Under the pieces are notes generated by a model. That model did no database searches. It was not told where the DNA came from and saw nothing but the letters and a program-made list of their open reading frames with translations. Shown in pieces: positions 13,871-22,400 of a stretch of DNA of 27,916 bases (the stretch's first letter is position 1; every line of letters begins with the position of its first letter). The DNA comes from a virus. Location: positions 1-27,916 of IMG/VR virus record IMGVR_UViG_3300025592_000053. One strand, 5' to 3'. The translations under genes and the position numbers were made by a program.

Positions 13871-15613
13871 ATGGAAACTTTTATGACCCAGCAACTTAAT
13901 ACATCAGAGCTAGACTTCAATAAAATCAAGGATAACCTTAAAGATTTCATGAGATCTCAATCAGATCTCAATGATTATGATTTCGAAGGTTCAAATTTAT
14001 CAATTCTTTTAGATGCTATGGCATACATCACACATTATCAAGGTGTTTACGTTAACGCAGCTGTGAATGAATCATTTCTCGATACTGCTATCAGACGAAA
14101 TAGTATAATATCTCACGCTAAATCAATTGGTTACACTCCTAACAGCACAAAGGCTGCTCAAGCAACAATTAACTTAAAATTCAATGAAGCTGAGAATGAT
14201 GCAAACAATATAATTGGTGTTACTATAGCTAAAGGGGCTAAATTTATTGGTTCATATCAAGGCTCAATATACAACTTTGTTACATTTGATACATATTCAA
14301 CTTCATATCCTTATTCTATCGATATACCTATTAAACAAGGTTCATATCACACAAAGACATTTACTTGGCTGGATGGGACTGTTCAAAATTTCATTCTAAA
14401 TGAAAGTGACATTGATAGAGATTCAATTTCCCTTAAAGTGAATGGAGTTTTTTGGACTTACTCTAATGGAGACCTTACCAATGTAGATGCATCGAGTCAA
14501 GTATTTTACATACAAGAAAATTATGATAATAAAACTGAATTATATTTTGGACCAGACTCAGGTTTGTTTGGATTAAGACCGAATAATGGAGATACTTTAG
14601 AAGTTGAATACATTAGATCTGATGGAGCAGCAGCTAATGGAGTAGATGTATTCAGTATCCCAGGATTGGTTGGAGGTTATGATGCTCAAGGTATCAGTAT
14701 AAGTTTAGTTGATGTCGCAAGTCTTGGTATGGATCCTGAAGACATCGAGGATGTAAGATTCCGAGCTCCAAAAAACTATGAACGACAAGATCGTGCAGTA
14801 TCAGCAGATGATTTCAAAGCTATACTATTAGATGAATTTGGAGATATCGATGCTATTAATGTTTGGGGAGGAGAAACTAATGATCCCCCTCAATACGGTA
14901 AAGTTATGATTAGCATTAAACCTAATACAGGGGAACGATTATCTCCTATGACGAAAACTGATATAATCAATCGAATTCTTAAACCGTATAATATAGTTGC
15001 GATTACTCCAGTTATAGTTGATCCAGAATACGTATACATAACAATCAACTCAAAAGTTACTTATTACAGAAATAAAACTCAGAAGAGTCAAGGAGAGATG
15101 ATTGAGTTAATATCTGATATTATCAAAACTAAATATGAGGATTCTTTGAGGGATTTCGGATCAACTTTAAGATACTCAAGTGTTGTAACTGCAATTGATA
15201 ATGCTGATGTAGCAATCAACAGTAACATCACAGATATTCAGATGGCAAGAAGATTTAACCCAGATTCAAATAACGTATCAGGTTTATATGACTTATATTA
15301 CCACAATCCAATCAAACCCGGCACAATTATATCAAGTAGTATAATCAAGACTGGAGGAGATACTTACGCGTTGATGGATGATGGACTTGGAGTGATGACT
15401 TTATATAACATCACTCAAGAAGCATTTACAAGCATTAATATAGGAACAATCGATTATACTAAAGGTATCATATACCTGAGGAACTTCAACATTGATATAG
15501 ATACAACACAGATGATTTCAATATACGCTGTTCCAAGTAATACAGATGTAAAATCATCTCAGAATGTATTGATATTATTTGATGTTGCTAATATTACAAC
15601 GGATACTATATAA
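13871..15613 (+). CDS. gp6: Baseplate wedge protein gp6
   Basis: A 580-residue protein (T4 gp6 is 660). The N-terminus is characteristic: LDFNKIKDNLKDFMRSQ, YDFEGSNLSILLDAMAYIT and VNESFLDTAIRRNSIISHAK followed by IGYTPNS. A middle segment (RFRAPKNYERQDRAVSADDF) and the C-terminal YVYITINSKVTYYRN and LGVMTLYNITQEAF parts complete the family pattern. gp6 dimers form the inner ring that links the wedges and rearranges on contraction. The second Met (13883, MTQQLNTSELDF) matches the usual N-terminus of this family better than the first. It starts a run of overlapping genes through gp8; its stop overlaps the next ATG (TAATG). Confidence 0.9.
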   Translation: METFMTQQLNTSELDFNKIKDNLKDFMRSQSDLNDYDFEGSNLSILLDAMAYITHYQGVYVNAAVNESFLDTAIRRNSIISHAKSIGYTPNSTKAAQATINLKFNEAENDANNIIGVTIAKGAKFIGSYQGSIYNFVTFDTYSTSYPYSIDIPIKQGSYHTKTFTWLDGTVQNFILNESDIDRDSISLKVNGVFWTYSNGDLTNVDASSQVFYIQENYDNKTELYFGPDSGLFGLRPNNGDTLEVEYIRSDGAAANGVDVFSIPGLVGGYDAQGISISLVDVASLGMDPEDIEDVRFRAPKNYERQDRAVSADDFKAILLDEFGDIDAINVWGGETNDPPQYGKVMISIKPNTGERLSPMTKTDIINRILKPYNIVAITPVIVDPEYVYITINSKVTYYRNKTQKSQGEMIELISDIIKTKYEDSLRDFGSTLRYSSVVTAIDNADVAINSNITDIQMARRFNPDSNNVSGLYDLYYHNPIKPGTIISSSIIKTGGDTYALMDDGLGVMTLYNITQEAFTSINIGTIDYTKGIIYLRNFNIDIDTTQMISIYAVPSNTDVKSSQNVLILFDVANITTDTI

Positions 15614-16227
15614 TGCTATCAAGTATAATCAACAGGGTTCTACCTGCTTTTATACGAGATGATCATCCAACTTTTGAAACTTTTCTGAAGACGTGGTTAG
15701 AATTTCTAGATGATGATGGCCCCCATCAACATATAACCGAGTTAAAAAATCAAGTTGATGTAAATTCATCAGACGTTATAGATGTATTGAAAAACGCTTA
15801 TATGCCATCATATCCAGCAACGCCACTTGGATATGTACAAGAAACTGACTCAGCATTTCTTATTAAACATCTTAGAGATGTATACAGAAAGAAAGGATCT
15901 GAAGCGGCTTATAGATTCTTCTTCCAAGCTCAATTTGGCGAAGATATAACAATACACTATCCTAAAGAGAATGTACTAAGATTATCTGACGGAAAATGGC
16001 AAGTATACCAATACATCCTCTTTGATTGGAATATCGATACTGTCGAGCATGTTATAGTGAAAGGATTCTTCAATAAACAAATAAGAGGACGCACTAGCAA
16101 TGCTACAGCATTTGTTAATATACCTGAAGGAGCAGATCCACAATTTTATATAGACGCTAAAGAGCTTCCACTGAAAGATGTATTAGGAGACTTCTTACCT
16201 AATGAAATCATTGAGGTGATTATATGA
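15613..16227 (+). CDS. Baseplate wedge-associated protein in gp7 position
   Basis: A 204-residue protein. The order of signatures, LPAFIRDDHPTFETFLKTWL, LKNQVDVNSSDVIDVL, IKHLRDVYRKKGSEAAYRFF and IHYPKENVLRLSDGKW, is seen at the N-terminus of long virion proteins of T4-like marine phages, where it follows gp6. T4 gp7 has 1032 residues, so this would be only its N-terminal part, with the rest possibly split off as the next gene, whose start overlaps by 4 nt. The assignment rests on position plus the recognisable N-terminal pattern; a distinct wedge adaptor is the alternative. Confidence 0.6.
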   Translation: MLSSIINRVLPAFIRDDHPTFETFLKTWLEFLDDDGPHQHITELKNQVDVNSSDVIDVLKNAYMPSYPATPLGYVQETDSAFLIKHLRDVYRKKGSEAAYRFFFQAQFGEDITIHYPKENVLRLSDGKWQVYQYILFDWNIDTVEHVIVKGFFNKQIRGRTSNATAFVNIPEGADPQFYIDAKELPLKDVLGDFLPNEIIEVII

Positions 16228-18293
16228 TATTTTATGCGGAAGCTAGTATAGTCGCATTAGGACGAGATGATTTATACTTATGTGAAGATGGGGATATTAT
16301 ACTTCTTGAGAATGATGATGAAGCACAAAGAGAAGACTTTAATATTACAGTAGCAGCAGTTACTTCACATAACACGTCAAGTGAAATAACATCAAGCGTT
16401 ACATTATCATCATCACCACAAATCAATCTCCTTGCTGCATCTGTTGTAGTAGCTGGTGCAGAGTTGATTGGACAAGGAGGAATAACACGCTCAGGTGAAG
16501 CTAATATAGTAGCTGGTGCAGAGATGAACGATCAAGGAGGAATAACACACTCAGGTGAAGCTAATATAGTCGCATTAGGACAAGAAGATTTTAATATTAC
16601 AGTAGCAGCAGTTACTTCACATAATACGTCAGGTGAAATAACATCAAGCGTTACATTATCATCATCACCACAAATCAATCTCCTTGCTGCATCTGTTGTA
16701 GTAGCTGGTGCAGAGTTGATTGGACAAGGAGGAGTAACACACTCAGGTGAAGCTAGTATAGTCGCATTAGGACAAGAAGACTTTAATATTACAGTAGCAG
16801 CAGTTACTTCACATAATACGTCAAGTGAAATAACATCAAGCGTTACATTATCATCATCACCACAAATCAATCTCCTTGCTGCATCTGTTGTAGTAGCTGG
16901 TGCAGAGTTGATTGGACAAGGAGGAATAATACGCTCAGGTGAAGCTAATATAGTAGCTGGTGAATCAGTTCTCTATAATGTATTATTAGAGAATAATAAC
17001 GAATTCATAACTGAATATGGTGATGAAGTTGTTCTTGAGAGGTTAAATTTATTTGATCGTGGTTTGAATTCAATGACTTTGGGTTACATGACACTTAACT
17101 CTAGTAACTATATTGATATGACAATACAGCATCAATTACAAGTTATATCAACTGTGATTCATAATGATGATCCGTTAGATATAAACCAAACAGTACACGT
17201 TCAAGCAGATAGTCACCATGATGCGTTTGGATTGGGAGTTATCAATACTAACATATATATAATCAATGAATTATATATGAGCGCTGATGCATTAGCGACA
17301 TTTGAATGTGCTGGCGCTTCAATTATTGCAGGAGAAGTTGAACATTTTAGCGCATCAATTATATTATCTGGTGCTACTATGCAAGCGGGGATTCTTGCAC
17401 TTCAATGCACTACGAATGTTCTAACAAGAGAAGAGAGAGGGTATTGGGAAGGGACAGACGGATTCTTATCAAGTAATATGTACTTACAGGATAATCATTA
17501 TTATCAAGATTATTCCTATGAGATAGAATGTAATACATCAATACATCATTATAGAGATACTGTAACTGATCTCATTCATCCTAGTGGTACTAAGATGTTT
17601 GGTAAATATGTATGGACTTCAGAGATCACCAATAACTTTGAATTAACGGTTGATTCTTATGTAGAGTATGAAATACTTGATGTTGATGTGATGACTGGAA
17701 TGAGTGATGTTGATACCATACCACTAAACATAGTTAGAATTGTGTTTGGTGATGCACACATTAATCCATCTTGTGCATTGGATGCATTAAGTTATCGTAA
17801 TATATATTTAGATGGTAGCGTTAACGGAGAAGCTGTACTAGGAGAATTTAGTTCAATTAATCTTGAGAATAATGATACCATTCAATTAGAAGGTAATGAT
17901 GATACCATTGAATCTGAAAAAGAATCTATTGATGTATATGTTAAACGATTTGGATACGGTAATATAACATCAACTTTGAATGATGTAGATGCATCACTAT
18001 CATCTATCTTATACGCAAGCGCTGATATAGAGAATACCATTGGACCTAGTATGAGCGTATTAGCTGATGATACAGTGATACAATATAGTGTATCAATAAT
18101 ACTAGCAGGAGCATCTGTAACAGCATCATCTGAAGTGAGTGCTGGATTTGGACAAGGTATGTTAAATCAAGCTCCATTAGATACATGGACACTTAACGGT
18201 CACTTTGGAACAAGAGATGCTATATTAACTGAAGATGGTAAAACTGTAATAACAGAGATGGCTGATATATTAATAAATGAAGAGGTAAACTAA
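16224..18293 (+). CDS. Repeat-rich virion structural protein, function unknown
   Basis: A 689-residue protein with AGGTG before its ATG. Residues ~37-246 are three long repeats (DFNITVAAVTSHNTSS, SSVTLSSSPQINLLAASVVV, AGAELIGQGG), with a 20-residue subunit (VAGAEMNDQGGITHSGEAN) doubled after the first. The composition is Ala, Ser, Val and Thr-rich, suggesting stacked beta strands. The remainder is less repetitive, with recurring acidic beta motifs: LLENDD, VVLERLN, INLENNDTIQLEGNDD and ILTEDGKTVITE. This motif type appears in structural proteins of marine T4-like phages. Its place between the gp7-position gene and gp8 makes it a candidate for the outer part of gp7 or a baseplate-attached fibre. 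It resembles nothing I can name. Confidence 0.6.
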   Translation: MIFYAEASIVALGRDDLYLCEDGDIILLENDDEAQREDFNITVAAVTSHNTSSEITSSVTLSSSPQINLLAASVVVAGAELIGQGGITRSGEANIVAGAEMNDQGGITHSGEANIVALGQEDFNITVAAVTSHNTSGEITSSVTLSSSPQINLLAASVVVAGAELIGQGGVTHSGEASIVALGQEDFNITVAAVTSHNTSSEITSSVTLSSSPQINLLAASVVVAGAELIGQGGIIRSGEANIVAGESVLYNVLLENNNEFITEYGDEVVLERLNLFDRGLNSMTLGYMTLNSSNYIDMTIQHQLQVISTVIHNDDPLDINQTVHVQADSHHDAFGLGVINTNIYIINELYMSADALATFECAGASIIAGEVEHFSASIILSGATMQAGILALQCTTNVLTREERGYWEGTDGFLSSNMYLQDNHYYQDYSYEIECNTSIHHYRDTVTDLIHPSGTKMFGKYVWTSEITNNFELTVDSYVEYEILDVDVMTGMSDVDTIPLNIVRIVFGDAHINPSCALDALSYRNIYLDGSVNGEAVLGEFSSINLENNDTIQLEGNDDTIESEKESIDVYVKRFGYGNITSTLNDVDASLSSILYASADIENTIGPSMSVLADDTVIQYSVSIILAGASVTASSEVSAGFGQGMLNQAPLDTWTLNGHFGTRDAILTEDGKTVITEMADILINEEVN
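16335..16962. repeat. Nested in-frame repeats (three 192-bp units, one extra 60-bp subunit)
   Basis: Units start at 16335, 16587 and 16779. The first to second distance is 252 bp, exactly 192 + 60, because a 60-bp subunit is duplicated at about 16500-16570. Copies are almost identical by eye and all lengths are multiples of three. This is a recent two-level expansion. Confidence 0.9.
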
Positions 18294-18294
18294 C

Positions 18295-19374
18295 ATGACT
18301 GCAATTGTAACAACATCAATAAGAACTACTCAATTAACTAACTTTATTAATGCGTTTAATGAAGAGACAACAAGTGATGATTTCAAAAGTCTGTATTTGG
18401 CATTATGTAAAGATACTCCTTGGGATGATGATGCTTCTGGGCGTAATGAAGATGACCCTGGTTTCGCAGTACCATTAGTCAATGAAGATGATATTGATTT
18501 GATGTGGGATGATGTGTTAACATTCAAACGCATATTCATTGAGAATATTAATCCTGTTGTACCTGAGTGTACTTACATCAGCGGAGATAAATGGGCATGG
18601 GATGGCCTCAATCTATCATCTGGTGTCTGGGAACAATCATTTAATGGATTTAGTATTAAAAAGAGTGTTATGCGTAACTCTGAAGGACGAGTGTATCAAT
18701 GTATACAAGAACCATTAAATGGCACTTGTTATATTGGAGGAACAGAAACATCTCATTTGGATAGAGATGTATGTGAATCCAATCCAGGAGCTACATGGAT
18801 ACCAGAAAAAGCTACAATGGAACCTATCGGACTTCCAACTCAAAAGGGAGAAGTCTTAACATTCGGTAACTATCAATGGGAGTATCTATGGACTCTTGAT
18901 AGTAACACTATAATTGATAAAGTTAATTATTGGTGGCAGCCTATATCTTATAATTTATACTCAGAAGGCGGAGTTTGTTACATAGATGGTGTTCTAGACA
19001 CATCACACCAAACTCAAGAATCTTGTGAAGCCGAACCATTAAGTAACTGGACATATACATCAATACCATTCTTTGAGCAAGATGTATATGGGATTGATCC
19101 TGATTTAGCAGTTATCAAGACAAAGGCTATTAATATGATGATTGAGACTACTTTAACATCAGATAACATCGGAATCGATATTGATACATTCAGACAAATA
19201 TTCTTAGTGGATACACCCTATACACTTGATAATGAAAAGGCTTTTGAAAGTGTAATTCAACCATCTGATATGAGTTCTGATGTATCAGGGAATGTCTTTG
19301 TGATGGAGAATAAATTACCAGTTATACGCTCAGAAGATTCGAGAGAGTCTATAAAATTGATATTACGATTCTGA
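18295..19374 (+). CDS. gp8: Baseplate wedge protein gp8 with two cysteine minidomain insertions
   Basis: A 359-residue protein (T4 gp8 is 334). The gp8 pattern is clear: ATIVTTSIRTTQ-type start, FKSLYLALCKDTPWDDD, FAVPLVNEDDIDLMWDDV, then RVYQCIQEP, MEPIGLPT and YQWEYLWTL, and a C-terminal VIRSEDSRESIKLIL. Two segments do not belong to the T4 scheme: C145-C160-W168 lies between the YQC strand and the MEPIG strand, and C228-C244-W252 follows later. Both have the spacing of the minidomains in the 9215-10798 protein. gp8 dimers bind the gp10-gp7 part of the wedge. AGGT precedes the ATG, and the gene starts right after the previous stop. Confidence 0.87.
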   Translation: MTAIVTTSIRTTQLTNFINAFNEETTSDDFKSLYLALCKDTPWDDDASGRNEDDPGFAVPLVNEDDIDLMWDDVLTFKRIFIENINPVVPECTYISGDKWAWDGLNLSSGVWEQSFNGFSIKKSVMRNSEGRVYQCIQEPLNGTCYIGGTETSHLDRDVCESNPGATWIPEKATMEPIGLPTQKGEVLTFGNYQWEYLWTLDSNTIIDKVNYWWQPISYNLYSEGGVCYIDGVLDTSHQTQESCEAEPLSNWTYTSIPFFEQDVYGIDPDLAVIKTKAINMMIETTLTSDNIGIDIDTFRQIFLVDTPYTLDNEKAFESVIQPSDMSSDVSGNVFVMENKLPVIRSEDSRESIKLILRF

Positions 19375-19382
19375 GTAGTTGA

Positions 19383-19390
19383 GATAAATA
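19383..19390 (+). promoter_or_regulatory. T4-type late promoter motif GATAAATA for the DUF4815 gene
   Basis: GATAAATA in the 46-bp gap after gp8, 30 nt before the ATG at 19421. The leader would be about 25 nt, with GAGA 6 nt before the start. Confidence 0.65.
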
Positions 19391-19420
19391 ATGTATACAA
19401 CTAAACTATTGAGATAATAT

Positions 19421-22400
19421 ATGACAACACCTACTAATGGCGATTTTAACACTAATCCCTATTTCGATGACTTTGAAGCTAATAAAAACTTTATGCAAGT
19501 TCTCTTCAAACCAGGTCAAGCAGTACAAGCTAGAGAGTTAACACAATCCCAAACAGTGATACTTGAACAATTGAAGTCTATGAGCTCTCATCTGTTCACT
19601 GACGGAACACCAGTCATTAATGGTAAATTAACAATCAATAAGAATCAACGTTGGTTGCTTGTTAATCAAATTGATATGAATGTTGGATTGAAAAATCAAA
19701 TTATTATAGGTTTATCATCAGGTGCTAAAGCCATTGTAGAGCATCTACACGCTGATTATAATAATGAACCATATCTATACATCAAAGAGATTGGAGGCAC
19801 TTTCTTCGAAGGCGAAACAATCGAAACTGTTGGATTCTCAAGTCCTGAACTGTCTATAACATTACAAGGATCACAAACACTTACTAGTATATATGAATCT
19901 GAGTTTGGAGGCACTTCTACATTTGCATCTAATGATGATGGTATATACGCTATTAGTGGTAAATTTGTTCCTACATACGCTCAAACTATCATGGTTGATA
20001 AAAACAGTGGTAAAGCCTCCTCTAAGGTTGGATTTACTATTGTTAAAGAAATCATAACTGCAGTTGTTGATAACACTTTACTAGATCCAGCACATGGCTT
20101 CTACAATTATAATGCCCCTGGTTCTGATCGTTACAAAATCACTTTAACATTATCAACTAGAGTTGATCATGATATCAATACACCAACTTTAGACTTCATT
20201 GATTTAATGACTCTATTTGAGGGTGATATTAGTGCTAACATTGATCGTACTTATAATGCTGTTCTTGAGGAAACTATAGCTAGAAGGACTTATGATGAAT
20301 CCGGAAACTATACAACCAAGATATTTCCTATATCATTAATCAACAACATACCTAATGAAGCAATCGATCCTGACAAATTTGTAGTTAAATTAGATCCAGG
20401 AAAGGCTTATGTACATGGATATGAAATTGAAAGTAAAGGTCCACTGTACCTTGAAGACACTAAAGCACGAACTTTTGAACGGAAGAATAATGGTGCTCAT
20501 TTACATAGTATAGGTCCTTACGTTGAATTAGCTTATGATCTAGACCCAGAGAATTCCTCTAAAACTTATAACGATAAGTGGGCTTTTGATGTAAGTAAAC
20601 AAGAATTAGTTGAGTTTTTGGATAGTTCTGGTACTGTTTTATTTGATACTAGAATGAAACATATTATAGACGGGAGAATGTATCTATGTTCAAGTTGTGA
20701 TGATTTCGCGCTTATGAGATCAGCTAAAACAGTTAGAAGCGTCGCTTATCCAGTTGATAGAGTAGCAACACTATCATTAACAGATGATATTGTTATATTA
20801 CAAGGGCTTGATAGGATATCTAATCCATCAATATTAAAATTGCCTGAAAGTAATATTAAAACTGTGATGAATAATGAAACACATTTCTCAGCCCATAAAA
20901 CGTATCACACTGTTAATGTAAGTAGTAACACAGCATCTTTCACAACAGGTTCAAGTCAGATTACAATAAGTAAAATAATTCAAGTAGTAAACGATCTTAC
21001 TCATTATGTGATTGATCCAGGAACATACAATGCAGGTATAACAGGTATAGGAACGAATTCAGTTTCTATTGATTTCGGTTCATTAAGCGGATCAGTTAAT
21101 ATTATAACTGAACTTAGTATAGGCCAAAGTAACCATATCACCAAAACATTAACTATTAATACAGAATCATTGAGTGCAGTAGATGGTATCATAACATTAA
21201 GTAATTTCGATGTATATGATATAATATCTATTGAAGGTTCAACATCAGGAGATGTGAAGAGTAAATTTAGAGTTAATAATGGTCAACTTGATCATCTATA
21301 CAATTATGGCTCTTTGACTTGGAATGATGCTAATCCGATTCAATCTGAAACATTTAGTATAGAGTATAGATACTTCGCTCATGGTAATAGTGGAGAGTAT
21401 TTTAGCGTTGATTCATACACAAATTCATATGATAATACTGTTACTGGGTTTACTGATCTTCCTATACCATACGAGAATGATGAACTTCGTTATGTGAATG
21501 AAGCAGCATCTAGTACATATTATCTAAGAGATACTTTAGACTTTAGAGCTAATATCAATAGCATCGAAAACGGCAAATATATGCCGATTGTTGATACTTT
21601 AGTATACGCTGATTATGATTACTATATACCCAGAATTGATTTAGTTACCATTTCAGCAGATGGTAGTTTCTCAGTTGTTAATGGTGTTCCTGATATGAAC
21701 GCAGTTGAACCTAATCTACAAGGCGATACACTCCTTCTCTATAAACTATTCATACCAGCATATACATTCACCACTAGTCATATTGGTATAGAGTCTATGG
21801 ACACTAAACGATATACAATGAGAGATATTGGTAAACTCGAGAAACGTATTGACATAGAAGAGTATTATACTAGTTTGAGTCTGTTAGAGCAACAAGCTAT
21901 TGATATGAGTATCTTAGATGCTAATGGATTAGATCGGTACAAGAATGGTGTATTGGTAGATAATTTTACAGGTCATGGAGTTGGTGACGTAGAGCATGAA
22001 GAGTATAATGTATCTGTAGATAGTACAACTGGTACACTTAGAATGCCGTTCAAGCAGCATATGATTGATATGGAACAAGCGGGAGAGAACGATTCAGATG
22101 TAGCATGGAATGGTAACACTGCTTCATTGAGCTTCAGTTCAGTGTCTTACATTGAGCAATTGCAAGCTAGTCAAGTGATGAACGTGAATCCATATAATGT
22201 ATTTGCTTGGCAAGGTTCAATGACACTACAGCCAGATACTGATAATTGGGTTGATACTGAAACTAATCCTGATGTATTAGTGAACTTTGATGGTAATATG
22301 GATAACTGGTTCACTGATGATGGCTGGAATTCTAGTTGGAATAGTTGGCAGGATAACGTAACTGGTGTAAATCTGAATACAGTTAGTAACTCCACTTCAC

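Noticed and set aside
16232-16870. Minus-strand frames opposite the 192-bp repeats
   Set aside because: They repeat only because the plus-strand repeats do; the plus frame continues for 689 codons within a tight operon.
19391-19417. Mini-gene (8 codons, MYTTKLLR) right after the GATAAATA motif
   Set aside because: Transcription from that motif would start inside or after its ATG, and there is no Shine-Dalgarno, so translation as a leader peptide is unlikely.
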